In this document: positions 10,441-21,613 of the stretch, one piece after another
Position numbering within the stretch: the first letter of the stretch is position 1
Layout of the letters: every line of letters starts with the position of its first letter
Assembly (NCBI GenBank): GCA_022410635.1
Contig: JAJVDF010000210.1
Location: forward strand, 1,768,780 to 1,832,779
DNA: 64,000 nucleotides
Reading direction: 5' to 3'
Source: Tretioscincus oriximinensis
Taxonomy: Eukaryota; Chordata; Lepidosauria; Squamata; Gymnophthalmidae
The notes under the pieces: model-generated
Told to the model about the DNA's origin: nothing
Databases searched by the model: none
What the model saw: only the letters and a program-made list of their open reading frames with translations
Made by a program: the position numbers and the translations under genes

Positions 10441-11599
10441 TCATTGTTGCACTTATTTCACTACAGTTCTCAGCAAAGTGAGCCAAGAGCCAATGAGCTT
10501 TTTACAGCTAGCCTGAATCCACATTACTGAATGTCCCCAATAAGCAATATTTTGCACTTAAAAGAAGTCTGCAGTTGAATTGAGAAAAATGAGCTAACAA
10601 AAACTGGTACCACAAACGTTTTTAGCAAGTGGATAGCTGAAACTCTGGGAGGCAATGGGGTAAACTCTACATGATGTTGTTGCTAACACCAAATATCCTT
10701 AACTGGGATGCAGACTAAGCTAGCAATCTTTCCCGTGATCGTTTTAGCATCCAGTTATTAATTTCTCCATAAACTTTGCCTGAAAAGTAAACAGGATATC
10801 CCGACAATCTTCTCCTAGAAGAGAAAGTCCTACGCTAAGACACTATACACCATATCATCCCCACTTTAGAGATGAGACTGTTATGCTTCTAATTGGGACA
10901 TCAAAGAAGTGAACAAATAAATCACACTTTTTTTTCTTAAGTTCCATAGACTTGTCAACAAACCCAAGGGCCAATGCACATTTTAGCATTTATTAATGAC
11001 TTACACTTCAAAAAGGAGACAGTAATACTTTTCTTCTTTGTATTTGCATACTTATAATTAACACCTTCCATAAATATATCTTGCATAAAAAAGATAGTGT
11101 GGTGGATTAAGTTTTGAAAATTAAAATTAATTAAATATGAAATGACTAGTAAGGGAATGTGTGGAGGTGGGTCTGCAGGTGTATGGATGTACTGCACTTG
11201 ATGGTCACAAAATACTGATTGAAATGTGCCTACTTGCACAACTTTGTAGAAGCTCTGCACCTTCTACAATGATGGCTCGCAATAGCAGCAGCCAGACAGG
11301 TCAAACTTGCATTCTCAGTTATTTTTCACACTCTAAATGTATAAAGTGGTTTAGTGGTATCATGTGTTTTTTGCCCCACCATGGCAGAAGAGTCAATGAA
11401 CAATATTCTTTCCTAACGTAGTTATATAATAATACTACTAAAATAACATGTCTAGATGTAGCAGGAACTTATGACAATTACATCACTCTATATCACAAAA
11501 TGACGTCAACCATTCCATGCAGACACCATTTTCCCACCCTCAGTGGAGGTTCCTTAGAGCACTGCTCTAGTCTTTTTAATCTGATACTGAGACAAGGAA
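10441..11599. other. unassigned AT-rich DNA
   Basis: No gene or repeat family recognised. Open frames are at most 101 codons and lack recognisable domains. Confidence 0.4.
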
Positions 11600-11868
11600 A
11601 TCTAGCGAAGGGGCCTTGTAACACTTTAGAGCCTAACAAGAGAAAGGTAGGTGAAATGAAATTTTGTAGACAAGTCAACTGCCAGGGACAAACAACATGT
11701 AACTGACTGAATGCAAGAAATAACTATAAACGTGCAAATTTGGGTGTAGGTGATTAATCAAGTCAAGAACAGTGCAAATGCAGTGGTTGACCCTTTAANT
11801 GGAGGGAAGTGCCTGGAGAAAAATGTGCCCCCAAACTAACACAGCTATGTCTTTGAAACCTACCATAA
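11600..11868 (+). repeat. R-type repeat copy
   Basis: Contains ttgtaacactttagagccta, acaagagaaaggtagg, gggtgtaggtgattaatcaa and ggagggaagtgcctgg, all shared with the copy at 15895-16120. It ends with aactaacacagctatgtctt, the inverted form of the family's opening motif, which implies inverted termini for the complete element. Confidence 0.6.
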
Positions 11869-12186
11869 TTGATATAAGGAGGTGTCCTACTTGTTAGTGA
11901 TTGGGGTTCCTCTCCCAGGTGTCCCCGAGTGAATTAAGATCTAAGAATGTTATGTTTCATGTTGTAGATCATTCTAACGACTCTTGAAAAAAAGTTTTTC
12001 ATGTTTGTTTAAAATAAAAAAATGAAGGAAGGGGAGAACCAGAAAAGGGGAGAGACTGGGGGAAAATGGGAATCTTGTGGGGATTAAGATCTGCCAGATT
12101 TATGTACCTCATCACATACTCAAGCGATCCAAGCTTATGAAGTCAAAAGGAAACATTCAAATGAAAAATGTTTTCATTGGCAAATG
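11869..12186. other. unassigned DNA
   Basis: No feature recognised; a small purine-rich patch lies at about 12020-12065. Confidence 0.4.
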
Positions 12187-12239
12187 TTTTCAGAGAAATA
12201 GTTATGTTAGTCTGGGTCCAGAAAATCTAGGAAGGAGGT
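12187..12239 (+). repeat. R-type repeat, left half, interrupted
   Basis: The text ttttcagagaaatagttatg, then ttagtctgg is the opening of the R repeat. It is cut by the following CR1, and an R-like text reappears at 13308. Confidence 0.55.
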
Positions 12240-12716
12240 TTCGTACACATTTGATTGAAGTATACAAAATCATGCATGGGATGGATAGGGTGAATAGAGA
12301 AAAAATGTTTTCTCTATCACACAACACAAAGACCAGAGGGCGCTCCTTGAAACTGATGGGCAGAAAAGTGAGAACAAAGGAAAGTATTTTTTCACCCAAA
12401 GGATCATCGGCCAGTGGAATTTATTTCCTGAACAGGTGGTGGTAGCTAACAGCTTGGATAGCATCAAGACAGGATTAGACAGGTTTATGGACACCAAGGG
12501 TATAAATGGGTACTAGGATGGATGTCTGGATGTTGCCTGCGGGATGGAGCTACAGGTAGTGCTCATGAAATACCATTTGCAGGGAGTCATGAATGGGTGC
12601 ATATTTTGTTTTTCTCTGTTCAGAATGCCCAGGTGCATCTGGTGGGCCTTTGTGTGAGACAGAATGCTGGACTAGATGGGCTCTGGCCCAATCCAGTATG
12701 TTTCTTCTTAGTCTTT
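12240..12716 (+). mobile_element. CR1 LINE 3' end (ORF2 C-terminus and 3' UTR)
   Basis: Translation of 12250-12450 gives the CR1 ORF2 C-terminal signature, with LIEVYKIMHGMDRVNREKMF and SLSHNTKTRGRSLKLMGRKV, then a shifted continuation toward VDTKGINGY-like text. The 3' UTR follows (ggatgtctggatgttgcctg, ggtgggcctttgtgtgagac) and ends in a degenerate tail near 12716. The copy is 5'-truncated at about 12240, where it breaks the R repeat. Confidence 0.88.
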
Positions 12717-12732
12717 AAGAACAAAAGAACAT

Positions 12733-13291
12733 TTATCTAATCCAGCGGTTCTCAACCTGTGGGTTGCGACCCCGGCGGGGGTCGAACGACCAAAACACAG
12801 GGTTCACCTAAAGCCATGTTTCCGATGGCTTTAGCCGCTGAGCCAGGGAGGACAGATCGCATGCCCACACCCAACATGGCGGTGGTGGAAACGATGCCGG
12901 CACTGATGGTTTCGGTGGCTCTGGGCAGCAGGCTGATTCTTATGCTCCGCAGGCTGATGAGCAGGAGTGTCCGTGCTGCGGGATTGGCGCTGATGCAGGG
13001 CAAGACGGTGCTGATCAAAGACGGTGCCCTTGCAAAGACTGCCCCAAGAATTTCTGAATTGGCAAGGAAGGAGCAACCACAACCATCTCACTGAATTTGG
13101 CAGCATACTGTTGTTTACTGTTATATTACTGTTGTTATATTTAAACCCATGCTATGCCATGGTGAAATGTTATTTATTTGGAATTGTTGTTATTAAACCC
13201 ATGCTATGCCATGGCAAAATATTATTTATTGGAATGAGTAATAAATATTTCTCAACATATCATTAAATATTGTTTTTGTGATTAAAAAAAA
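12733..13291 (+). mobile_element. poly-A retrocopy with SPIN-like hAT left terminus
   Basis: The insert is flanked by a perfect 16-base direct repeat, aagaacaaaagaacat, at 12717-12732 and 13292-13307. Near its left end (12743) it carries cagcggttctcaacctgtgg, closely resembling the terminus I recall for SPIN-type hAT transposons. A GC-rich middle (12780-13090) follows, then an AT-rich part with a 52-base tandem duplication (units starting at 13141 and 13193, both with catgctatgccatgg). AATAAA-like signals near 13240-13268 precede a terminal A-run. No matching right hAT terminus is present. The combination suggests LINE-mediated insertion of a polyadenylated RNA. Open frames of about 110 and 91 codons in the middle have no recognisable domain. 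Confidence 0.7.
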
Positions 13292-13307
13292 AAGAACAAA
13301 AGAACAT

Positions 13308-13400
13308 AACAAGAAAAAGGTAGGCAGCATGAACCTTCGTAGACGAATCTACTTCTTAAGCTTACATTTTTCTTGTTAGTCAGATGCTATGAGACCCTCC
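13308..13400 (+). repeat. R-type repeat, right half
   Basis: The text aacaagaaaaaggtaggcag, cgtagacgaatctacttctt and then an inverted piece ttttcttgttagtcagatgc continues the R repeat begun at 12187. It matches the organisation at 15905 and at 22342-22482. Confidence 0.55.
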
Positions 13401-14370
13401 CTTGCTGAATTCATTGGCAAATGAATTAATCAACTCAAACACCAAAATACCATTTAAGTGTCTTAACCTCTTTTTGCATAAATACATCCCAATCAGGAAT
13501 TCCATTTGCTTCCTGAGATTTGCAGAGTAAAAATTATCTAGCTGATATCTTTTTCACAGATTTCCGCTTATTACAATGTATATGTAACATAATTAACAGC
13601 CTAGTCCAACATATTTCAATAGGATCTATTTTATTCCAAGAATGAATAAAGGAATGATTGAAGGGCAAATGGAGTAGCTTTTTACAGTGAGAATTAACAA
13701 TAAGAGACACACTGCATGATTATTAAATGCTATTAGCCTGGGCTTTCAGGTGAGGAAAAAACACCTTTAGGGGAATATCTTTTATTGTACTGTCTCAACA
13801 GCTCTTGTCTTCAAAATACGAACATTTGTACTAAAGCAATGAGAGTGATTATTATTATTTAATAGTGCACTATATTAACTGTTTCTTCCCCTTTTTAATA
13901 AGAGTGCAAAAACTAACCTTTAAAAAGGTCACTTAAGACACTGTTCAACATAAAGAATCATTTGCCTTGAACCCAACAGCTTAATTCATTCTCTCTTTCT
14001 TTTTCTCTCTCATTAAAGACAGATATTTGCGCCATTCTATATGCCAGAACTGGAACTAAAATACATGATAAAACAGCTTTCAAGTTCTTCTAACTGCTAC
14101 TTGGCCCTTACTGTTTTACCTCAGAAAATGGCCATCTATCAGTACCAGGTTATGGTTATTTGTCTAGGGAATTTACTGTCAGAAGAAGCAGTGGTACAAC
14201 CAATTATATGCCAGGAATTAAAAAATTCATGGAGAACAGAGGTATAGTAGCTCCTAGGCACTGCCCCCAAGGTGGAAGGACAGGTAGAATTCATCTAAGC
14301 GCCAGTTGCAGAGAGTTGAGCGCAAGCAAAGATTTTGCCTTCTGTTTGAGAACCAATTGCCCAGAAGCAA
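13401..14370. other. unassigned AT-rich DNA
   Basis: No gene or repeat recognised. A pyrimidine-rich patch (ctctctttctttttctctct) lies at about 13990-14012. Open frames of 68-83 codons lack any domain. Confidence 0.4.
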
Positions 14371-14452
14371 TTGTTGGGCCACTGTGTAAATTGGAATGCT
14401 GGCACAGATAGGTGGTGGCTTGATCGAGAAGGGCTCCTCTTATGTTCTTATA
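14371..14452 (+). mobile_element. CR1 3' terminal fragment
   Basis: The text ggaatgctggcacagatagg and ctcctcttatgttcttataa matches the last 80 bases of the CR1 3' UTR and tail. Confidence 0.6.
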
Positions 14453-14479
14453 ATATTACAACACCTGTGACATCTACTA

Positions 14480-14840
14480 GAAGAAGAAGAAGAAGAAGAA
14501 GAAGAAGAAGAAGAAGAAGAAGAAGAAGAAGAAGAAGAAGAAGAAGAAGAAGAAGAAGAAGAAGAAGAAGAAGNNNNNNNNNNNNNNNNNNNNNNNNNNN
14601 NNNNNNNNNNNNNNNNNNNNNNNNNNNNNNNNNNNNNNNNNNNNNNNNNNNNNNNNNNNNNNNNNNNNNNNNNNNNNNNNNNNNNNNNNNNNNNNNNNNN
14701 NNNNNNNNNNNNNNNNNNNNNNNNNNNNNNNNNNNNNNNNNNNAGAAGAAGAAGAAGAAGAAGAAGAAGAAGAAGAAGAAGAAGAAGAAGAAGAAGAAGA
14801 AGAAGAAGAAGAAGAAGAAGAAGAAGAAGAAGAAGAAGAA
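14480..14840 (+). repeat. long (GAA)n microsatellite containing an assembly gap
   Basis: Pure AGA/GAA repeat on both sides (14480-14573 and 14744-14840) of a 170-base N run (14574-14743). The visible 191 bases appear uninterrupted, so the true length is unknown. It abuts the 3' end of an antisense SINE beginning at 14841, again implying expansion of a (TTC)n SINE tail. The poly-Arg, poly-Lys and poly-Leu frames are artefacts. Confidence 0.95.
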
Positions 14841-15010
14841 CTGGGTTCTTATACCCTGCTTTTCTCACCTGTCAAAGGGACTCAAAGCGGCTTACAAGGA
14901 TATATTTTGCCCGAAGGCTTCCATTCTATCTTCACCACCAGGCTATGGTGGTTCCCATGTATCTACTTGCAGTCAGTTGCAATTTCTTGCAATTTATGCT
15001 TTCGAATACT
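14841..15010 (-). mobile_element. tRNA-SINE, antisense, 5'-truncated
   Basis: The text ctgggttcttataccctgct, then gggactcaaagcggcttaca, ggctatggtggttcccatgt and ttgcagtcagttgcaatttc is the reverse complement of the SINE body at 26690-26870. It stops before the tRNA-like head (after tttatgctttcgaatac). Confidence 0.85.
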
Positions 15011-15225
15011 AGGAGGCCCAGCAGTTAAGAAAAACAGAAGAGAGACAAATGTAGGTATATTGCATGTCAAGAAATTCTGCAAAAGTGAAATGGGGCATTG
15101 CTAAATCTACAGTTAAGCATACATAAATATGGGAATGTCTCATTTGGTTCGGTCTAATTCACCACAAAGGAATTAAATTTAGACTCCCATTATAATGTGC
15201 TGTAGGACTGCCTTGATTAAGCTTA

Positions 15226-15765
15226 CATAAGAACATAAGAAGAGCCTTATTGAATCTGGCCAGAGCCCATCAAGTCCAGCATTCTGTCTCACACAGAGGC
15301 CCACCCAGATGTACCTGAGGGAAGCAAAATATACTCCTGTTCATTACTCCCTGCAAATGGCATTTCAGAAGCACTACCTGCTGCTCCATCCCAGAGGCAG
15401 CACCCAGACATCCATCCTAGTACCCATTTATACCCTTGGTGTCCATAAACCTCTCTAATCCTGTCTTTAAGCTATCCAGGCTGTTAGCTACCACCACCTC
15501 TTCAGGAAGTAAATTCCACAGGCCGATGATCATCTGGGTGAAAAAAATATTTTCCTTTGTTCTCACTTTTCTGCCCATCAGTTTCAAGGAGTGCCCTCTG
15601 TTCCTAGTATTATGTGATAGAGAAAACATTTTTCTCTATCCACCCTATCCATCGCATGCATGATTTTGTACACTTCAATCAGATCACCTCTCAAACGTCG
15701 TCTTTTGGGGCTGCAGAGGCCCAGACGTTGCAGCCTGACTTCATAAACTTCTTTGCTGGCATAGA
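15226..15765 (-). mobile_element. CR1 LINE 3' end, antisense
   Basis: From the antisense tail (acataagaacataagaagag, 15226) through the 3' UTR to the C-terminal part of ORF2. The minus strand encodes DLIEVYKIMHAMDRVDREK, then in a second frame HSLKLMGRKVRTKENIFFTQ and ending LERFMDTKGINGY, followed by a stop at about 15417. The frames are broken once near 15600. The upstream residues around GLCSPKRRR place the 5' truncation near 15765. Confidence 0.88.
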
Positions 15766-15894
15766 CATGATCCCATATAGTAGTTAATATTCTCATTCCA
15801 CCGCTGGTGCAATCTGAATTCACTCCATTGTATCTGAAGAAACAGTCTACAAAAATAGTCACATTACCAAGTACGTCCTTAATATTTAGCAAGG

Positions 15895-16120
15895 AGGGCA
15901 CCTTAGAGACGAACAAGAAAAAGGTAGGCAGCAACTGCTATTTATAGCAAAGGATGGTAGAAATAATTGAAATGTAAATCTGGGTGTGGGGAATTAGTCA
16001 GATTAAATACAGTTAAATACAATTCCTTCTAAATGGAAGGAAATGCCTGGGGGAAAGAAGTGTCAATAGGTAAAAGTGTTGCAATAAACTATATGCAGAA
16101 AAATTGAGAGATCAGTCCAG
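15895..16120 (+). repeat. R-type repeat copy
   Basis: Contains cttagagacgaacaagaaaa, aggtaggcagcaactg, gggtgtggggaattagtcag and ggaaggaaatgcctggggg, then ctatatgcagaaaaattgag. It parallels the copies at 1640-1770 and 11600-11868. Confidence 0.6.
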
Positions 16121-16554
16121 AAGTGCCCTCAAGAGGCCTGAGATGTTAACTACTCTCGTAACATGTGTAGTGTGCCTTTGGGCATTTCTGTGCATACTTA
16201 ACTGCTCTGGTCCACCTGGATGAGGCCAGCCTGGAAGCTGCTCTGGAGACAGGAACAGCCTCAAAGTCCCAGAAGGCTGTTCCTTAGGTGAGTTTTGGAG
16301 TCTACCTCTGGGTTCTTCAATGGCTAGAGGCTATCCTTGAAGCACCCAAGGGACCAATTTTGGCAGTGCTTTTTAGTACACCACCCAAATGGATCCTCCT
16401 GTTGAACTGGAACAGGGAAGTCTAAATGGACTGGTATCGAAGTCTAGGTGGCTGTTTTGGCTACATAGGTTGACCTACATTCTGTGTACTAGCAGATGGA
16501 ATTCATCTCTTTAAGTCAGTCCACCATGCAGAAAGGGAAAAAAGTGTTTTCTAT
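16121..16554. other. unassigned DNA
   Basis: No gene or repeat recognised in this moderately GC-richer stretch. Confidence 0.4.
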
Positions 16555-16920
16555 CACAATCTTGACAATTGGTGCTTGTTCCTTGAATACTATGGCTGCT
16601 GGCACGATGATACTTAAATGATGATGACTCTGCTCCACATGCAAACAGAGTTTTCACAATGCACCCAGAATAAAGGTCCTTTGCTCCAGAATATTCTTAA
16701 CTTGATGTTTTGCAAAATTGCCATGTCTGCAACCAGGGAGGTAAGAAGTCTTCCTGTGTGTGCAGATCCTTAACAGGATTGCCAGGATACGGTGAGACGA
16801 TCTCAGCACACCACAGTGCAGAATCACAGGCTGAGCATGCTCAGTATTTACTTCCTGGTCAGTCATCTTGTTGGTTCCATGTGGATTTAAAGGTACAGTG
16901 TGATGACTCCATTCCACAGT
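16555..16920 (+). repeat. repeat W, copy 1
   Basis: Shares ggctgctggcacga, acccagaataaaggtccttt, tgagcatgctcagtatttac and then atgtggatttaaaggt with copies at 43425 and 62637. No inverted termini or coding region is visible. LTR or MITE identity is not resolved. Confidence 0.55.
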
Positions 16921-18425
16921 TCTTTCTTACATTGCAAATTTTAACACATTATGTGCCTGTAGCTTACCTTACTGCTTGTCACATTCGTTAGCATTACATC
17001 TAATGCCCCATCAGCGTCTGCATGCTCACAGGCAACCTCAGGGAGAACTCCTTAATATTATACAATCCTATTGGTGCTGATTTTTCACTTAATCCTCTAA
17101 TAACTGTCTAGTCTGATGATATGCGGTTCCTGCCTGTCTTGGTTTCTTCTATAAACCTCTGGATTATACTTGTGCATCTAATACTTTGAGAAAATTTAAT
17201 GCAACCTAGCAGAACTTTTAACCTTAGAAACCTTTGTTGCTCATATTTTGAGCTGATTGCACCTAATGCCAATTAGCAGGCTAGTATAATAATCAATGGA
17301 GGCCAGCAAACATGACATTATAAATCGAATTTCTCCTGAGTCTCATATTCATTAGCCTCCACATAACATCCAATCATCATCCCCTTAGCAATGTCCCAAG
17401 GTCTGAAGAAATGGTGCAACTCTGCTTGCACCACTGTTGAGCCACATTAGCATCAATTAGCATCTAAATTGCATTCTAAAACAAGTGCATTAATATATGC
17501 ACGTCGTTTATAGCTTCTCCACGGTGATTTGTCTCATGTCACAAATTTAACAGACAATCACTATCCATCCAGTTTGCAAGGACTGCTGGTCTGCACTGGT
17601 GGGAAGCAGTGTTCCCTATGAAAGGAAAATTCATGCTGTTTTTTCTTAAATTTATGACGGAACTTGGCATGTATTTTACAAGAGATACCCAGCTTTACTG
17701 CAATAGTCCAAGGGCCAAATCGGAAACTGATTTACAACCCGGTCTNAATGATTGGTTCTTCTGGATGTTTTGCTGGGGGCATGTTTGGCTCCATATATCA
17801 CTAGGAATGTGCTACACACGTTAGTCTTCACAGTATGTCATCTTTTGATTGATTTCGTGGATATTCAGTGTCCCAAGCCCTCCAATTCAATGCCCAGGTG
17901 AGGAGAACGTGGTGAGCAGATACCTTAAGATACCTAAAGAAACCAGAAACTAACTTTATCTTTGCACTCTTTGATCACACTAACGCGCCCTAGCAAACGT
18001 TGGGATAAAAATATTTTAAACGTAGGCAAAGCAAGGATGGAAAGAGCAGAAGAGTGTATCAAAGGTGTCTGCCCTTGTACGCAGCCTCCCTCTGCTGGTA
18101 AAATCTCTCAGCAAAATGATGCATTTTCTTTTGGAAATTCAGGACCAATAAAGAATAAAGGATCTTTGGAAAATCGGGCAGCAAATGTTTGCCGTACATA
18201 CAATACCAAATTAAATCGTTAACTTGTTGTGGCTTTCATAGTGGGCATCTTTGCCACACATTCTCTGCATGGGAATGCATTGATTTTGAGCACAACAATT
18301 GGCTTTTGTCATTGTGTTATTTTTATTATATGAAGGCACTACACATTAACATGGAAAGCGCTTTAGAAAGTTCCAATTTCACCCTGAGGTATCCAGTCCA
18401 GGTTAAGAGTCCTCATAGCACAGAT
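16921..18425. other. unassigned low-repeat DNA, possible conserved non-coding sequence
   Basis: This stretch has few recognisable repeats. Around 17210-17480 it is rich in homeodomain-type TAAT/ATTA words (caattagcaggctagt, tattcattagcctcc, agcatcaattagcatc), as often seen in developmental enhancers. That is only a compositional impression; conservation cannot be tested here. Confidence 0.25.
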
Positions 18426-18705
18426 GGTGACTGCTGAATCTCTCCCACCAGTGCTGCAGAGGGAGCCAGAAATATCTGTTTTTCTGGCAAGGGAGGGGGG
18501 AGAGCCAGCAGCTGATCGACGGCGCACTTCCTGCTTGTTGGATTGGCACTCAACAAAGGAATGTAAAACAAAAAGACCCACCCCCATTGCTCCCTTATTC
18601 AGCTCTTCTCCTGCTGCTGCTGCTGTCCCCTTTGCCCCTCCCTCCACCGGGCCATTCTTTGTTTATCAGGAGGTCGCAGGGCAGCTAATAGTAAAAACAC
18701 CATAN
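18426..18705. other. GC-richer unique segment, candidate regulatory element
   Basis: A non-repetitive segment with gcagctgatcgacggcgcac, a short CTG run at 18610-18625, C-rich text and tctttgtttatcagg. It stands out from its AT-rich surroundings. The 94- and 96-codon frames on the two strands have no recognisable domain. Confidence 0.2.
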
Positions 18706-19767
18706 AGGAACTGATATATTCAAAGCAATGGAGCCCGGGAGTGGAGAAGGGAGAGCTCATGTGTGGTTTTGTGAAGTTGATGACAACATGGGATTGAGTA
18801 AAATTGCATCATCGCGATCAAATCCAATCCCAAACTTTGTCCCCCTTCCTGGCAAAAATTAAAATTATAGATCGTGCTTGGTGTGCACGGCTCAAGAGGA
18901 ACAGTGCGCAGAATGAGGGTTAGGAGGAACTGGCTGAAAATGTTATGAACACAGCTGCCCAGCCCAAGAACACCCCCTTTCACTATTTGTTGGGGCTCCC
19001 GTACCATCCCTGCTCGGCTTGACTCTGAGACGGGAGCGCCCATGCAAATGCCAGCAAGTAAGGAGAATTCCATGGCCAGAGTTCAACCAATGCGAATGAC
19101 AAAAAGGAGCAGCGGCAATGGAATTTGGCGATGCAGTTGTGCCCCTTTCAAGGTGCAGTGTGAATACACCCAAAGAACTGAAAATCAAAGTAAAGTGAGC
19201 ATCATTGGATTTTTTAAATGACATGCTAAAGGATTTGCATTGTCAGCTTCCAAGGAGGAGAAAGAAGTTCCTTGAATCATACCCTTTCACATATACTGTA
19301 GATATCATTGAGTGGTATCTATTACAGTTAGATTTGCTTGGTATCTTCTTGGCTGCTGAATTGGCACCTGCCTTGATACAGAGTTGGAACTTTTCTGGCA
19401 AAACCCCTGAAATGTAAACCCTCTTCTCGGGAGAAATGTTTAGCCTTTGCAATGTGCTAGAAAGACATGAAGACTCCTGGTGTGCAAGGACTAATCCTGG
19501 CATGGATCAGTCAATATTGGCCAAGGGGAGAATTGCCATAAATGATGGTTGCACATGCCAGAACCATCCCAGTCTAAACTAAGAGTTCAGGNGTATTTTC
19601 ACCAGGGAGACTTCAGCCAAGAATGGGCCTTTTTTTGCTTTTGAAGACAGGCCAATTNTACTTTGTTGGATAGTGATGTCTCTTGAAATGGGATCAAACT
19701 GGAGGCTTCAGAGGAATTCTTCAGCTTCTTGGGGCTATGCTGCTACACTGAATAGAAGGAGGTATAG
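18706..19767. other. unassigned low-repeat DNA
   Basis: No repeat family recognised; the 117-codon minus-strand frame at 18720-19073 has no recognisable domain. Confidence 0.4.
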
Positions 19768-20040
19768 GAAGAGAACTGGGTTTTTATAACCCGCTTTTCT
19801 CACCCAATGGGACTCAAAGCGGCTTACAAGCTATTTTTCTCCCAAAGGCTTACATTCTATCTTCCCACCGCACTGTGATGGTTTCCATTTGTCTAATTGC
19901 AATTTCCTGCTTTTGAATAGCTGAACTGGGTAGAGCTGATGCAAGTAGAAGGTGCTCTCTCCTCTCCACGGCCAATACAGAGCTTTGAACTCCGGCATCT
20001 CTGCTGAAACACCTGGGCTCTTAACCACTGCCGCTCTAAT
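19768..20040 (-). mobile_element. tRNA-SINE, antisense, near full length
   Basis: It runs from the antisense tail (gaactgggttttta at 19772) through gggactcaaagcggcttaca and tagctgaactgggtagagct to the tRNA-like head near 20040 (cttaaccactgccgctctaa). The head would carry the A and B box region on the minus strand. The tail here is a short purine stretch (gaaggaggtataggaagag) rather than an expanded microsatellite. Confidence 0.88.
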
Positions 20041-21220
20041 AGGGCCTTTTCATGCCGCAGATAAGCCTGTTTTTCCCTGGAAAGTGGAAATTNATGCAAA
20101 AATACCGTGCATTTATAAACACAGTACATACCAATTTTAATAAATATATGGTAAGCAACACCTTTGCACTATTAATTGTTCTCACTGGAACTTAAAGTTG
20201 CAGTCTTCTAAAGCAATTAAGGTGTCTGCTGAGATGTTTATGAATGCAGTTTAAAACACAATAGCAGCATGATAAAAATGATGTAGGGCTGCCACACAAT
20301 AATCTCCTTTGGTATTTCAGGTAAAAATAATCAGGTTGTTTTTTTTTATTAGCCAGAAATATACAGTTCTATTTCTCGAATGTGATGAAGAAAATCTTAA
20401 GAACATAAAGACAGACAAAACTAGACTTCTTGCTTCTACTTTTTGAATCCAATAAAAAGTGTTTTTCATCAAAAATGGATCCTTACTAAGTATTTTCCTG
20501 ACTCCTCCCCCTCGGAGTGAAACCAGGATAGTGAGATGGTGGCAAAATCCAAAAGGTCCTTATGGGGTGTGCCAAAGTCTCAAAGTGTNATGACATAGAG
20601 AAGTCGTCACATGGCCCAGTTCTGAGATGCAATCCATTCCTGTGGACACTTCTCCTATAGAGTAGTAAAAAGCATTCTGACTACCCAACCTGCATGGACC
20701 CATATCTTGAAATTCTAAACATGTCCCACTTCTGTGGCCATTCCTGATATTGCATGTCATGGTCTTATTCCCAGGTGGAATCTTTGACTCCATGAAGCTT
20801 TCATTCTCCACTCTTGAAGTCCATACAGTCCAATCCAAGAGTCTCCATAAAGGCTCTATCTGCTCAAGTAAAGCACTTGTGAGTCCATTCACACACAACT
20901 GTGATATCCTGGGTTGCTGCCATGAGAGAATTGTAGTCCCATCACATAAATGAGGGTGAGGATGTCTACTCACCCTCATGTGGATCCTAGCCTCTTCCAA
21001 GAACATTTTTGCCTGATTGGTTGATTTTACCCGCCTCTGTATAGAATCTCACTGAGCTTCTCACTGCACATGTGACGTCCCATTACCACATGCTACACAA
21101 AAGTGTGATAGTGGTTTTGACGAGGGTTACACAATAATGTCGGAAAAAATACGGGATCACATGCAGAGGGATCACATACATGGTTTTGCAGACACTGAGC
21201 AATGCTGGATCCCTACATAT
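20041..21220. other. unassigned DNA
   Basis: No family recognised. A minus-strand open frame of 148 codons at 20560-21006 contains an N and has no recognisable domain. A small hairpin (gagggtgag and ctcaccctc, about 20950-20978) is present. Confidence 0.4.
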
Positions 21221-21613
21221 GATAGGTACCTTGTAAGGTCCCTTTAACCCAATCCTCATCAGAACAGCTTCTATAAGGGGCAAGAGCCCATCTGCAGCCT
21301 TTGGCAGAGACTGCATGGAAGAATAGGCAGTGCATGAAATTCAAAGTGAGGAAAGCACAAATTTCAGATCTTTCGTAAATCAGCCCTTTGTGAACACACA
21401 TCTCTACCCATACTGGTTGCTACAGCTTGTATTTGAGGATATTATTGCTCAGAGTAGCTATGAGTGTTTCTCCATTACAATCTTAAATCGCTGTTTCTTT
21501 TAAAGTGTGAAAAAACACTATTGGTTTCCACGTTGTTCGAAAACAGTGCTTAGCTATCTCGTCATATGAGTCCCATATTGCTTTCTTCCTACAATTCCAA
21601 GCATTCTCTGCAA
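21221..21613 (-). repeat. inverted repeat pair, arm A
   Basis: This 393-base block is the reverse complement of 24923-25329, with roughly 90% or more identity by eye. It begins at gataggtacc and ends at attctctgcaa, and similarity stops sharply at both edges. Shared blocks include cagaacagcttctataaggg, tgtgaacacacatctctacc and gtgcttagctatctcgtcat. No protein is encoded. Class unknown; strand is given relative to arm B as +. Confidence 0.85.

Noticed and set aside
12759..13106. Overlapping 88-111-residue frames as genes
   Set aside because: They lie inside the GC-rich part of a retroposed insert; GC-rich sequence favours long frames on both strands.
14371..15012. 213-residue frame with poly-Arg and poly-Lys
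   Set aside because: It is the (GAA)n tract plus an N gap plus an antisense SINE.
20560..21006. 148-residue minus-strand frame as a gene
   Set aside because: It contains an N, has no recognisable domain and no splice or promoter context.
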